DNA of 64,000 bases from Arthrobacter sp. FB24 (GCF_000196235.1 NC_008541.1:2542001-2606000); one strand, 5' to 3'; counted from the first letter of the stretch, positions 24,148-32,621 are shown. Made by a program: numbers and translations. The notes: a model not told the origin generated them from the sequence alone.

Positions 24148-24228
24148 TTACTTACCCTTCTTGGTGTACTGCGTGTAGTTCTGATGCGTGCGGTTCACGC
24201 AATGCAACGCGTGGCTGCCCTGGCACAT
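24148..24228 (-). CDS. Possible 26-codon small ORF ending 7 bases before alaS
   Basis: ATG 24228 opens a 26-codon frame that ends with QNYTQYTKKGK and TAA, leaving only 7 bases before the alaS ATG. The alaS ribosome site itself is weak (CCAGG three bases from ATG), so termination of this frame could help reinitiation. The N-terminal half has two Cys and two His (positions 2, 6, 9, 10). Its own ribosome site is poor and there is no homology that I recognise, so it may be chance. Confidence 0.3.
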   Translation of the reverse strand: MCQGSHALHCVNRTHQNYTQYTKKGK

Positions 24229-24239
24229 GCCTGAGCCAC
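24195..24239 (-). CDS. Possible Ala-rich leader peptide upstream of alaS
   Basis: GTG 24239, with GGGGAG 10 bases upstream, opens a 14-codon frame VAQACARAATRCIA with 6 Ala codons (GCT, GCA, GCC, GCA, GCC, GCG). Its stop overlaps the other small frame that leads into alaS. Ala codons before an alanyl-tRNA synthetase would suit an attenuation or uORF sensor of charged tRNA-Ala, but Ala-rich frames are common by chance in GC-rich DNA and no clear terminator hairpin was found. Low confidence. Confidence 0.25.
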   Translation of the reverse strand: MAQACARAATRCIA

Positions 24240-24322
24240 CGGTTTAATTCTCCCCTACGCCGGGCATTGTGATGTCCGCGCGGGTACCGGACCGGTTTCC
24301 GGGCCGTTCCAGGGGCTGCGGG

Positions 24323-24553
24323 TTAGCGCCGCACCAGCTCCTGGGTGTCAATGCCCAGTGCAGCCCGCAGGTCGCTTTCGCGCTCCTGCATGCCATCGCG
24401 GACAGCGTCTGCAAAGTCGTAGATGCCGTCGGCCAGCCGGCCCACCGCCCTGTTGAGGCCTTCAGGGCCCAAGGTGGACTGGGCCTCGGTGATCTTGCGG
24501 AAAGCGATGACGCCGATGGCGACGCCGATTCCCATCCAGAGGATTCTTTTCAT
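24323..24553 (-). CDS. Small DUF6167-like protein
   Basis: A 76-residue protein with one hydrophobic N-terminal segment (ILWMGIGVAIGVIAF, about residues 4-18) followed by an amphipathic helical region (LNRAVGRLADGIYDFADAVRDGMQERE). Proteins of this form lie next to DUF948 proteins and alaS in many actinobacteria; function unknown. It is 17 bases after the DUF948 gene and probably co-translated. Likely a membrane-associated small partner of the DUF948 protein, which is inference from position only. Confidence 0.85.
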   Translation of the reverse strand: MKRILWMGIGVAIGVIAFRKITEAQSTLGPEGLNRAVGRLADGIYDFADAVRDGMQERESDLRAALGIDTQELVRR

Positions 24554-24570
24554 TGAGTGCTCCGTCGGGA

Positions 24571-24945
24571 TTAGCGGCTGCGGCGGCCGGTGGCGGGTTT
24601 CTTGCGGGCGGAGAGGGCGGAGCGGACTCCGTAGCTGAAGGCTGCCACCTTGATCAGCGGAGAACCCACGGTTGCCGCCACGAGAGACGAGAGGGCGGAG
24701 ATGTTGGCTGAGGCGTCCGAGACGTTGGACGAGATGCCGTCAACCTTCTTGAGCTGCTGGTTCGTGGTGGAAACCGTTGCCGTGACTTCGTCCATGAGCG
24801 GTGTGGCGCCGTCGCTAATCGAACGGATAGACGTCCGGACTTCATCAAAAACCCGTCCGAGCTTCAGGATCGGCACGGCGAGTAACAGCACGAGGAGCGC
24901 AAACACCCCTGCCGCGATCAGGCCGGCAATATCGCCACCAGACAT
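24571..24945 (-). CDS. DUF948-family membrane protein
   Basis: A 124-residue protein with one N-terminal membrane helix (GLIAAGVFALLVLLLAVPILKL, about 7-28) and a long helical, coiled-coil-like region (FDEVRTSIRSISDGATPLMDEV and onwards), ending with a basic tail SARKKPATGRRSR. This matches DUF948, a family with no known activity. An AGGAG site precedes the ATG. Conserved beside alaS and rpsD in actinobacteria. Confidence 0.88.
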   Translation of the reverse strand: MSGGDIAGLIAAGVFALLVLLLAVPILKLGRVFDEVRTSIRSISDGATPLMDEVTATVSTTNQQLKKVDGISSNVSDASANISALSSLVAATVGSPLIKVAAFSYGVRSALSARKKPATGRRSR

Positions 24946-25035
24946 AGACGTTCATCTCCTTGTATTTCCGTGGACTGCTGCGGGTTCCGCACCGGCGCCG
25001 TGGCCGCTCTTGCGGAACTCCCCCCAGTACCTTAC

Positions 25036-25077
25036 ATACAAAGAAGCCCGCGGCGCTTGCCACGGGCTTCTTTGTAT
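25036..25077. terminator. Terminator after rpsD
   Basis: Arms ATACAAAGAAGCCCG and CGGGCTTCTTTGTAT enclose a 12-base loop. The stem has U-rich sequence on its 3' side on either strand. It lies just after the rpsD stop on the minus strand and before the DUF948 gene, so rpsD is probably a separate transcript. Confidence 0.88.
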
Positions 25078-25090
25078 ACGCTGCTTTTAT

Positions 25091-25717
25091 TTAGCGTGCG
25101 TAGAATTCGACGACGAGCTGCTCTTCGCAGGTTACGGGAACCTCGGAGCGCTTCGGGCGACGAACCAGGCGTGCCTGCAGGGCGTCAAGCTTGACGTCCA
25201 GGTAGGCCGGAACCTGGGGCAGGACGTCGCGGTGCGCGCCGGCTGCTGCAACCTGGAACGGAGGCATGGTTTCGCTGCGGCTGTGGACGTGGACCAGCTG
25301 GCCCTCGCCGACGCGGAAGGACGGACGGTCAACGCGGATGCCGTCAACCAGGATGTGGCGGTGCACAACCAGCTGGCGGGCCTGGGCGATGGTGCGGGCG
25401 AAGCCGGCACGGAGCACGAGGGCGTCGAGACGCATTTCGAGCAGTTCGATCAGGTTTTCACCGGTCAGGCCCTTGGTGCGGCGTGCTTCTTCGAAGGCAC
25501 GGGTCATCTGGGCTTCGCGGATGCCGTACTGGGCGCGCAGACGCTGCTTTTCGCGCAGACGTACGGCGTAGTCGGAGTCCTGCTTCTTGCGGGCACGGCC
25601 ATGCTCACCGGGGCCGTACGGGCGGCGCTCCATGTACTTGGCGGCCTTGGGGGTCAGAGCAATGCCGAGTGCACGCGAAAGGCGTGCGGTACGGCGAGCA
25701 CGAGTGTTGTTAGCCAC
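25091..25717 (-). CDS. rpsD: 30S ribosomal protein S4
   Basis: Primary 16S rRNA-binding protein that starts assembly of the 30S body. The 208 residues show the S4 pattern, with KAAKYMERRPYGPGEHG and REKQRLRAQYGI, and the S4 RNA-binding domain LVLRAGFARTIAQARQLVVHRHILVDG. The N-terminus lacks the four zinc Cys of C+ S4 proteins (zinc-independent form). GTG start at 25717 has GGAAGGA just upstream. It is monocistronic here and outside the main ribosomal operons. Confidence 0.97.
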   Translation of the reverse strand: MANNTRARRTARLSRALGIALTPKAAKYMERRPYGPGEHGRARKKQDSDYAVRLREKQRLRAQYGIREAQMTRAFEEARRTKGLTGENLIELLEMRLDALVLRAGFARTIAQARQLVVHRHILVDGIRVDRPSFRVGEGQLVHVHSRSETMPPFQVAAAGAHRDVLPQVPAYLDVKLDALQARLVRRPKRSEVPVTCEEQLVVEFYAR

Positions 25718-25912
25718 TTGTGTCCTTCCAATATCTGCGGTGTGTCAGTGTTACTGGCCTCCACGATGGAGAGCATCGGCCAACCGCTGCCTTTTGCTAC
25801 TGGGCGCAGGGCATAACCTCATCAAAGTGAATTTGGTGGATTGTGCGTCCGTGCCTTGCCAGACAACGAACTATCCTACCACGATGCGGTCTGCCGTCCC
25901 TGACGCCTGCCG

Positions 25913-26311
25913 TCAGGTCCGCGCGTGGACGCCGCGGCTGGCCGGACGGCCGAAGGACGCGGCGCCCAGGAACTCGACGGCGATGAACGGCTCGTTCCCC
26001 ACCACCCATTCATCGTGGCCGGGAGGCAGCGTGTAGGTGTCGTTGGCATGGATCGTGGAACGGACGCCGTCGGGGGTTTCCACTTCCATGACACCGGAGA
26101 CGCAGAATCCGAGGTGGTTGTGCTGGCAGAAGTCGGTCTTCTCAAGGGGCTTGATGCTCTCCGACCACCGCCAGCCGGGGTTGAGTATCAGCCGGGCCAC
26201 TGAGTAATCGTTCACGGTGACCAGATCGAACTCGGCCTTGTCGGGGCAACGCTTCTTGTCCGGAACGTCGAACGACTTCACGGACATTGCTGTGACGAAA
26301 TTTGCGGACAT
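25913..26311 (-). CDS. Cupin-domain protein
   Basis: A 132-residue single-domain cupin. HNHLGFCVSGVMEVETPDG carries motif-1-like residues (His-x-His around a Gly), and YTLPPGHDEWVVGNEPFIAVEFLG carries motif 2, with Pro-Gly-His. Ligands or substrates cannot be inferred; such proteins are often annotated only as cupins. ATG 26311 is the likely start; further in-frame starts exist upstream (26404) and downstream (26287). It lies 195 bases upstream of rpsD and 220 bases after rarA, and looks like a single gene. Confidence 0.8.
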   Translation of the reverse strand: MSANFVTAMSVKSFDVPDKKRCPDKAEFDLVTVNDYSVARLILNPGWRWSESIKPLEKTDFCQHNHLGFCVSGVMEVETPDGVRSTIHANDTYTLPPGHDEWVVGNEPFIAVEFLGAASFGRPASRGVHART

Positions 26312-26531
26312 GTGACACTGCCTGGGAACTGGGAAGGAGGCGCATAGGGTTGTGCCGGGCTGTTTCCGTGCCGGCGGCCGGCCCGGGCCTGAGCGAACGG
26401 GCAACCGGCAAGTGTGCTGATGTCCCCCTCAAGGCACGCACGTACAGCAGATCTGTGCTGACGTAATTCAACGTTAGCCCTCCGCCGCCGGAAGTCAACG
26501 GGCAAGTGCACCGTCCGCAGGGGCCGGCCCG

Positions 26532-27956
26532 TCAGCCGCCGCGGATGATCTTCCGGAGCCGCTCCAGCCTGGTGGAAATCTCCCGTTCGGCGCCGTTGGC
26601 GGTGGGCTGGTAGTAGTCCCGGCCCACGAGGTCGTCCGGTGGATATTGCTGGGTGGCAACGCCGTGCGGTGCGTCGTGCGCGTATTTGTAACCCTGCCCG
26701 TGCCCGAGCTGTTTGGAACCCGGATAGTGGGCATCCCGCAGGTGGGCGGGGATGCCGTTCCCCAAGCCGGCCCGTACATCGGCTGTGGCTTTGTTGATGC
26801 CCATATAGGCGGCGTTGGACTTCGGGGCCGTCGCCAGGTGGACCACGGCCTCGGCCAGCACGATCCGCCCCTCGGGCATGCCGATCAGTTGCACGGCCTG
26901 CGCCGCCGCCACGGCAGTCTGCAACGCCGTGGGGTCCGCCATCCCGACGTCCTCCGCAGCCGAGATCACGATGCGCCTGGCGATGAACCTGGGATCCTCC
27001 CCGGCCTCCAGCATGCGTGCCAGGTAATGGAGTGCGGCGTCCACGTCGGATCCGCGAATCGATTTGATGAAGGCACTGGCAACGTCGTAGTGCTGGTCCC
27101 CCGCACGGTCGTACCTGACGGCGGCAACATCCAGGGCACGTTCGGTATGCCGCAGTTCCACGGTGACGGGACCGTCGTCGGCGTCGTCGGCATCACCGAA
27201 AGCCACGCCGGCGGCCGCCTCCAGCGCTGTCAGCGCTCGGCGCGCGTCTCCGCCGGACAGCCTGACCAGGTGCGCCAGTGCTTCTTCGCTTAGTTGCACT
27301 TTCCCGTTGAGTCCGCGGGGATCAGCAACGGCCCGCTGGACCAGGCCCTCGATGTCGGCATCGGTCAGCGGACGGAGCGTCAACAGCAGCGAGCGGGACA
27401 GCAGCGGGGACACGACCGAGAACGAGGGATTCTCGGTGGTGGCGGCGACGAGGACCACCCAGCGGTTTTCGACCCCCGGCAGCAGCGCGTCCTGCTGGGC
27501 TTTATTGAAACGGTGGATTTCGTCGAGGAAAAGCACCGTTGTGGTCTTGTAGAGGTCCCGCGCCGTGAGCGCATCGTCCATCACGCGCCGTACGTCCTTG
27601 ACGCCCGCGGTGATGGCGGACAGTTCGACGAACTTCCGGCCCGGGCCTTTCGCGATCACATGCGCAAGCGTGGTCTTGCCGGTTCCTGGAGGACCCCACA
27701 GGATGAGCGAGGTGGGGCCGGCCGGGCCGGCGGAATCCGCCCCCGCTCCCGCGGCAAGCTGGCGCAGCGGCGAACCCTGCCCCAGCAGGTGCTGCTGGCC
27801 CACGACGTCGTCAAGCGTGCGCGGCCGCATCCGGACAGCCAGCGGGCTCCGGGGCTGCGTCCGGCCGGCGGCCAGCCCGGAAACTGCCGATCCGGACGGC
27901 GTCACAGTCCCGCCGTCGTCGTCGTTGTCCGGCCCTTGGCCAAAGAGATCATCCAC
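26532..27956 (-). CDS. rarA: Replication-associated recombination protein A (RarA/MgsA family AAA+ ATPase)
   Basis: AAA+ ATPase acting at stalled forks, related to the clamp loader and to yeast Mgs1. The 474-residue protein has [14 protein letters not shown] entry (here [19 protein letters not shown]), Walker [14 protein letters not shown] at about 90-100, Walker [20 protein letters not shown], sensor 1 ATTENPSF and the RarA tetramerisation region [20 protein letters not shown]. The end has the [21 protein letters not shown] motif found in RarA proteins. It is divergent from acVLRF1, 52 bases away. Confidence 0.95.
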   Translation of the reverse strand: MDDLFGQGPDNDDDGGTVTPSGSAVSGLAAGRTQPRSPLAVRMRPRTLDDVVGQQHLLGQGSPLRQLAAGAGADSAGPAGPTSLILWGPPGTGKTTLAHVIAKGPGRKFVELSAITAGVKDVRRVMDDALTARDLYKTTTVLFLDEIHRFNKAQQDALLPGVENRWVVLVAATTENPSFSVVSPLLSRSLLLTLRPLTDADIEGLVQRAVADPRGLNGKVQLSEEALAHLVRLSGGDARRALTALEAAAGVAFGDADDADDGPVTVELRHTERALDVAAVRYDRAGDQHYDVASAFIKSIRGSDVDAALHYLARMLEAGEDPRFIARRIVISAAEDVGMADPTALQTAVAAAQAVQLIGMPEGRIVLAEAVVHLATAPKSNAAYMGINKATADVRAGLGNGIPAHLRDAHYPGSKQLGHGQGYKYAHDAPHGVATQQYPPDDLVGRDYYQPTANGAEREISTRLERLRKIIRGG

Positions 27957-28008
27957 ATAGATAGGCTACTTCTAGTTCAGGACGCCCCTAACAACGGAGA
28001 ACCACGCG

Positions 28009-28656
28009 ATGCCAAACCCAGAGTCCCGTGTGGCTTTCGTCTCCGGTGAACGGCTGCCGGGATGGGTGGAGCGTTTTGCCGCAAGCCACGGCACCCTTGT
28101 CGAAGAAGACCTCGACGGCGGCCTGCAACTGTCCGCGGCGGACGGTGCCGTGGCGCTGCTGCAGTCGCCGTGGCCGGCGGACGGACGGCCCGGCCGCGGC
28201 GCCGATGCCGTGGGACGGCTGGCTTCGTTGGCGGCGCAGTCCCGGACGGTCGGGCTGGTGCTTGTCCGCCGCGGCGGTTACTCAGTGGCGGTGGTCCGTG
28301 ACGGGGCCGCCCTTGCCTCCAAAACCGGTACCCGCCACATCCAGTCCAGGACTGCCGCCGGGGGCGGGTCCCAGCAGCGGTTCGCCCGGCGCCGCACCAA
28401 CCAGGCCGACGCCCTGGTGGAGGCGGTCGCCGGGCACGCCGACCGGATCTTCCGGGAGCACCGGATCGAATACCTGGTGCCGGGCGGCGACCGCACCCTT
28501 GCCGAGCAGGTCCTCGGCGAACCCGTACTGAAACGCTACGCGGCGCGGTTCCGGCTTGCGTTCCTGGACGTCCCGGACCCGCGCGCTTCCGTGCTGAAGC
28601 AGGCTGCAGCCGACGCGTGTTCGGTCCGGATCCTGGTGACCGACCCGCCGGCTTAG
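28009..28656 (+). CDS. acVLRF1-family release-factor-like peptidyl-tRNA hydrolase
   Basis: Actinobacterial member of the Vms1-like release factor (VLRF1) family, related to eukaryotic eRF1/Vms1, whose members are thought to release nascent chains from stalled ribosomes. In 215 residues, the core starts near 85 with LVLVRRGGYSVAVV, followed by the diagnostic stretch SRTAAGGGSQQRFARRR (about 117-133), which contains the GGGSQQ motif equivalent to the eRF1 GGQ-type loop. Then comes the NQADALVEAVAGHADRIF helix and an alpha/beta region ending LDVPDPRASVLKQA. It is divergent from rarA. Function is by family only. Confidence 0.88.
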   Translation: MPNPESRVAFVSGERLPGWVERFAASHGTLVEEDLDGGLQLSAADGAVALLQSPWPADGRPGRGADAVGRLASLAAQSRTVGLVLVRRGGYSVAVVRDGAALASKTGTRHIQSRTAAGGGSQQRFARRRTNQADALVEAVAGHADRIFREHRIEYLVPGGDRTLAEQVLGEPVLKRYAARFRLAFLDVPDPRASVLKQAAADACSVRILVTDPPA

Positions 28657-28851
28657 CCCCGCCGCTGCTCCACCTAATCCTCGCTGCGCCCGCCCAGCGT
28701 GTCGAAGGCATCCCTCCCGAGGAACACGTGGCAGGTTGCTCAGGAGGCGGTGCAGCCGCAGGAGGCCAGGACGGGACTGCCGTTGTCCCGGAGGGCAGGT
28801 CCCGGCGCCCGGGAGGAGGATTACCATTGAGCGGGAATCCTGAGGAGAAGA

Positions 28852-29637
28852 GTGGCCAATTCCGCATCGGGCGAGTCAATCATCGGGCGCTTCGTGAAAA
28901 TCGTGAGCGCCTTCGACGACCGCCATACTTCCATGAGCGTCGCCGAACTCGGGCGCAGGACCGGGCTGCCCGTAACCACCACCTACAGGCTGGTCAACGA
29001 CCTGCTGCAGGAACGGCTCCTCGAACGCGAGCCAGGCGGCGACGTCCACATCGGCACCAGGATGTGGGAACTCGTCTCCCGCGGGTCCAAGATGCTCGGA
29101 CTGCGGGAGGCCGCCCTGCCCTTCATGGAGGACGTCCAGGCAGTTGTGCAGCATTCCACCACGCTGGGCATCCTGGATTCGGATGAAGTGCTGTACATCG
29201 AACGGCTTGGCTCCGACAAGACCATCGTGGACATCACGAAAATCGCCGGCAGGCTGCCGCTGCACGCAACGTCCTCGGGTTTGGTTCTGCTGGCGCACTC
29301 CCCGGCGGCCTATCAGGGCAGCTTCCTGGCCCGTCCGCTGACAAAGTTCACCGAAACCACCCTCACGGACCCTGCGGTGCTCCGCCGCCACCTGGCCGAG
29401 ATCAGGCAGCGCGGCTTTGCTGCCATGCCGGGCGTGATCGTGCCCGAATCCAGCGGCATCGCTGTCCCCGTCTTTGGACCCGACAACAGAGTCCGCGCCG
29501 CGCTCAGCGTAGTGGTGCCGCGCAACGAGGAGAACGCGGCTGCCCGGGTCCCCGTCCTGATGGCCGCCGCCCGGGGAATCTCGCGGGCCCTGGGCTGGCG
29601 CGGCGAGCTGAAGGGGACCGTCCGCCAGAGCCACTGA
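28852..29637 (+). CDS. IclR-family transcriptional regulator
   Basis: Controls nearby catabolic genes in response to a small aromatic or acidic effector. The N-terminal winged HTH (about 8-70) has SVAELGRRTGLPVTTTYRLVNDLL, and the C-terminal IclR effector domain (about 85-250) includes LPLHATSSGLVLLAH and the PGVIVPESSGIAVPVFGPDNR segment. Start GTG 28852 with a GAGGAGAAGA site. It is the first gene of a five-gene plus-strand cassette, and a perfect palindrome (29658-29676) follows its stop, which is a plausible binding site for it. The effector is unknown. Confidence 0.9.
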   Translation: MANSASGESIIGRFVKIVSAFDDRHTSMSVAELGRRTGLPVTTTYRLVNDLLQERLLEREPGGDVHIGTRMWELVSRGSKMLGLREAALPFMEDVQAVVQHSTTLGILDSDEVLYIERLGSDKTIVDITKIAGRLPLHATSSGLVLLAHSPAAYQGSFLARPLTKFTETTLTDPAVLRRHLAEIRQRGFAAMPGVIVPESSGIAVPVFGPDNRVRAALSVVVPRNEENAAARVPVLMAAARGISRALGWRGELKGTVRQSH

Positions 29638-29657
29638 CCGGAGCTCTTGGACGCTGC

Positions 29658-29676
29658 ATTGCCGTTCATCGGCAAT
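29658..29676. promoter_or_regulatory. Candidate operator palindrome upstream of the SDR gene
   Basis: Perfect inverted repeat: ATTGCCG, spacer TTCAT, CGGCAAT. It lies 20 bases after the IclR stop and about 80 bases before the SDR start (29757), where a regulator of the downstream genes would act. IclR proteins usually bind partly palindromic 13-20 bp sites. A related half-site TGCCGTT also occurs just upstream of the IclR gene, around 28780. No clear -35/-10 pair was identified. Binding by the neighbouring IclR protein is inference. Confidence 0.55.
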
Positions 29677-29756
29677 CATGTGGTTCCAGTCACACCTCCC
29701 CTGCCACTCTGGCTAGACGCGGCAAAGAAGCTGCAGGAGCTACGAGGAGCAAACCC

Positions 29757-30518
29757 ATGAACACCACAGCGAACCGGGTGGCTGGTAAGACCGCAATCGT
29801 CACCGGCGGCCGCGGCGACCTGGGCAGCGCCACTGCCGCCCTGCTGGCTCAACACGGCGCAGTAGTCGCCAGCCTGGACGTTGCCGGCATCCCGGCAGGC
29901 GCGTCCCACGCAAACATCAGCCAGTACGACGTCGACGTCACGAGCGAGGACAGCGTCGCCGATGCTATCCGCCGGGTCATCGACGACCTGGGCACGCCGG
30001 ACATCCTGGTCAACGCGGCCGGAATCATCGGGCCCGCCGGAGCCTCCCACACCGCCTCCGTGGCGGACTTCGACACAATCTTCAACGTCAACGTCAAGGG
30101 TGTCTGGCTGATGACCAAGCACGTGGTCCCCGGCATGATCGATAGGGGCGCCGGCAGCATCGTCAACTTCTCCTCCATCCACGGAATCACGGGCGGACGG
30201 AACGTGCCGCTGTACCACGCGACCAAGGGTGCCGTCCGGCTCCTGAGCAAGTCCGATGCGGCGGCGTACGGAGCCCATGGCATCCGGGTGAACTCCATCC
30301 ACCCGGGCTCCATGGACACCCGGATGAGCCGCCGCTCGGCCGAGCAGTCAGACATCGGCGCCGAGGCCTACTACAGGCAGCTGGTGGGCTCCAATCCCCT
30401 TCCCCGGCAGGGCAAGCCGGACGAGATTGCCTATGGGGTGCTGTACCTGGCCTCCGACGAATCCCGCTTCACCACCGGTTCCGAGCTCGTGATCGACGGC
30501 GGCTACACCGCCGTCTGA
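29757..30518 (+). CDS. Short-chain dehydrogenase/reductase of the cassette
   Basis: Classical SDR of 253 residues. The nucleotide loop is VTGGRGDLGSATA (about 16-28); the usual TGxxxGxG has Asp in place of the second Gly. The NNAG-type region is NAAGIIGPAG, the catalytic Ser is in VNFSSIHG and the Tyr-Lys pair in LYHATKGAVRLL. The end RFTTGSELVIDGGYTAV is typical of these oxidoreductases. Cofactor preference: the Asp after VVASL points to NAD(H). Its ribosome site GAGGAGC lies just before ATG. Its substrate is unknown; position suggests oxidation or reduction of an alcohol or ketone intermediate that the flavoprotein also handles. Confidence 0.92.
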   Translation: MNTTANRVAGKTAIVTGGRGDLGSATAALLAQHGAVVASLDVAGIPAGASHANISQYDVDVTSEDSVADAIRRVIDDLGTPDILVNAAGIIGPAGASHTASVADFDTIFNVNVKGVWLMTKHVVPGMIDRGAGSIVNFSSIHGITGGRNVPLYHATKGAVRLLSKSDAAAYGAHGIRVNSIHPGSMDTRMSRRSAEQSDIGAEAYYRQLVGSNPLPRQGKPDEIAYGVLYLASDESRFTTGSELVIDGGYTAV

Positions 30519-30566
30519 CCCGGCGCGGGGTTCCCGGCCCCGGGCAGCCGCTTGGCAGAACCGTTC

Positions 30567-30582
30567 GCGCAGGCATCTGCGC
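30567..30582. repeat. Small hairpin between SDR and flavoprotein genes
   Basis: Arms GCGCAG and CTGCGC with a GCAT loop, followed by AACCAATTTT on the plus strand. It could be a weak attenuator or transcript-stabilising stem between the first enzyme gene and the flavoprotein gene; the U-run is short and not adjacent, so it is not called as a terminator. Confidence 0.35.
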
Positions 30583-30613
30583 AACCAATTTTCCCTCCTG
30601 AAAGGCAACACCC

Positions 30614-32290
30614 ATGAAATTCGTCAATGGAACCGCAGCGGAAAGCTACGACGTCGTCGTCGTCGGATCCGGCGCCGGTGCACTCACCGCGGCGGCCACC
30701 GCAGCGCGCGCCGGCAAATCCGTCGTCGTCCTGGAAAAGAGCGCCGTGCTGGGCGGCACGTCCGCCGTCTCCGGCGGCATGCTGTGGGTGGCGGACAACC
30801 ACCACGCCCGGGAAGCCGGCATGACCGATTCGAAGGAAGCGGCCGCAAAATACGTGCGCGCCGTGGCCCGGGGACGCGGACGGGCGGAGCTCCTGGACGC
30901 CGCCCTGGACTACGGGGACCAGATGCTCCGGTTTGTTGAAGAGGAGTGCGGCGTCCGCTTCATCTTCCTCAACAACTTCCCGGACTACCGCCAGGACCTC
31001 CCCGGCGCCGTGGAGGGTGGCCGCACGGTGGAACCCGAGCTGTTCAACAGCAAGGAAGCCCTCGGCGCACTCACGGCGCACGTCCGCACCGACGGCAGGG
31101 CCCCGTTCACCATGCAGGAATACGAAAACTGGGGTGCCTTCACCAGGTTCCCCTGGGACGACCTCAACCAGCGCCAGGCTGACGGGCTCGTGGCCAAGGG
31201 CCAGGCCCTGGTGTCCATGCTCCTTGCCAGCCTGGTCCGCGACGGTGCCGCTTTCGTCACCGAAGCACGGGGCCACCGGCTGCTCACGGACGGCGCCCGG
31301 GTGACCGGCGTCGAGCTCGAATCGGGCGAAGTCTTCCAGGCGAACGATGCCGTCGTACTGGCCACCGGCGGCTTCGAATGGGACAAGGCACTGGCCGACT
31401 CGATGCTGGCCTCGCGGCTTTACACGATGTGCTCACCGCCCTCGAACACCGGCGACGGCCTGCGGATGGCCCAGCGGATCGGCGGCCAGACCCGCGGCAC
31501 CAGGGAAGCCTGGTGGGCCCCGATGTCGGTCACCGGCGACACGCGCGACGGGCAGCCGATCGGCACCTTGCTCCGCTTCGAGCGCCAGGGCCCGGGATCG
31601 ATCATGGTCAACCGCCATGGCCGCCGCTTCGCCAACGAGTCGCAGAACTACAACGACCTCGCCCGGAGCCTGCAGTCCTGGGATTCCGCCGCGAACCAGA
31701 CCCTCAACACGCCGGCACACGTGATAGTCGACCACGCCTACATGGAGCGGTACGGCATCCTGGCCCACCGCGCCGGCCAGCCCGCCCCTGGCTACCTGAT
31801 CGAGGCGGCCACACTGGAAGAACTCGCGGCAAAGATCAACGTTCCCGCGGAAAACCTCAGCGCAACCGTGGCACGGTTCAACGGGTTTGCGGTCAAGGGC
31901 GAAGACCCCGACTTCGGCCGCGGAGAAAGCGCGTACGACAAGTACTGGGGCGATGAGGAGAACCTGTACCCGAACCCGTCCCTGGGTCCGCTGCGGGCCG
32001 GCCCGTTCTACGCCATGGAGGTGGTCAACGGCGCATTCGGGACCAACGGCGGCGTGGCAACCGACGGGCTGGCCCGCGTGCTCGACGTCGACAACCGCCC
32101 CATCGAGGGCCTGTTCGCCGCCGGCAACACGGCCGAAAACGCCTACGCCGCGGGCTACCCCGGCGCCGGCGCCACCCTTGGACCGATCATGACCATGGGC
32201 TACCTCGCCGGCCGCACCATCGCCGGCCGGTCGCCGGAGTACCGCCCGGCTGAAGAAAACGAGGCAGCAGCGGAACTGGTAGGAGCCTGA
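30614..32290 (+). CDS. FAD-dependent oxidoreductase, 3-ketosteroid dehydrogenase / flavocytochrome c fumarate reductase-like
   Basis: Flavoprotein of 558 residues. The FAD-binding start is VVVGSGAGALTAAATAARAG with VVLEKSAVLGGTSAVSGG just after, and the C-terminal FAD segment is EGLFAAGNTAENAYAAGYPGAGATLGPIMT split around the Tyr-Pro-Gly-x-Gly pattern seen in KstD. The middle (about 120-440) is the substrate-capping domain. The family inserts or removes C=C bonds next to a carbonyl or reduces such bonds, so it may act on a steroid-like or alicyclic keto acid. No heme motif is present, so electrons would go to another acceptor. The stop is one base before the Dabb gene. Confidence 0.9.
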   Translation: MKFVNGTAAESYDVVVVGSGAGALTAAATAARAGKSVVVLEKSAVLGGTSAVSGGMLWVADNHHAREAGMTDSKEAAAKYVRAVARGRGRAELLDAALDYGDQMLRFVEEECGVRFIFLNNFPDYRQDLPGAVEGGRTVEPELFNSKEALGALTAHVRTDGRAPFTMQEYENWGAFTRFPWDDLNQRQADGLVAKGQALVSMLLASLVRDGAAFVTEARGHRLLTDGARVTGVELESGEVFQANDAVVLATGGFEWDKALADSMLASRLYTMCSPPSNTGDGLRMAQRIGGQTRGTREAWWAPMSVTGDTRDGQPIGTLLRFERQGPGSIMVNRHGRRFANESQNYNDLARSLQSWDSAANQTLNTPAHVIVDHAYMERYGILAHRAGQPAPGYLIEAATLEELAAKINVPAENLSATVARFNGFAVKGEDPDFGRGESAYDKYWGDEENLYPNPSLGPLRAGPFYAMEVVNGAFGTNGGVATDGLARVLDVDNRPIEGLFAAGNTAENAYAAGYPGAGATLGPIMTMGYLAGRTIAGRSPEYRPAEENEAAAELVGA

Positions 32291-32291
32291 G

Positions 32292-32621
32292 ATGATCCGC
32301 CACACCGTACTCTTCAAGTTCAAACCGGACTTCCCGCCCGCCGATAAACAGGCCTGGATCGCCGGACTCAACAGGATGGCCGGGAACATTCCCGGCATGC
32401 TCAGCCTGAGCCATGGCCCGGACCTGCTCGGTACCGAGCGCTCCTTCGATTACGCCATCGTCGCCGACTTCAAAACGGTCGAGGACATCGCGGTGTACAA
32501 CACGCATCCGCTGCACGAGCCGCTCAAGGCCTACTCATTCCCCAACAGCCGGCAAATCCTCTCGGTGGACTTCCACCTCCCGGATTCCCAGCCGGCTTCC
32601 ACTAAGACACCGACGTCTTAA
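32292..32621 (+). CDS. Dabb (stress-responsive alpha/beta barrel) domain protein
   Basis: A 109-residue dimeric ferredoxin-like barrel protein. MIRHTVLFKFKPD gives the typical first strand with a His near residue 4, MLSLSHGPDLLGTER the second and FDYAIVADFKTVEDIAVYNTHP the helix region with a His near the end. Dabb proteins are often encoded with flavoproteins or hydrolases in catabolic clusters and some are isomerases or cyclases. Start is two bases after the flavoprotein stop, so the two are tightly coupled. Exact function unknown. Confidence 0.85.
   Translation: MIRHTVLFKFKPDFPPADKQAWIAGLNRMAGNIPGMLSLSHGPDLLGTERSFDYAIVADFKTVEDIAVYNTHPLHEPLKAYSFPNSRQILSVDFHLPDSQPASTKTPTS

Noticed and set aside
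24141..24322. T-box riboswitch before alaS
   Set aside because: No T-box sequence or specifier hairpin could be seen in the leader.
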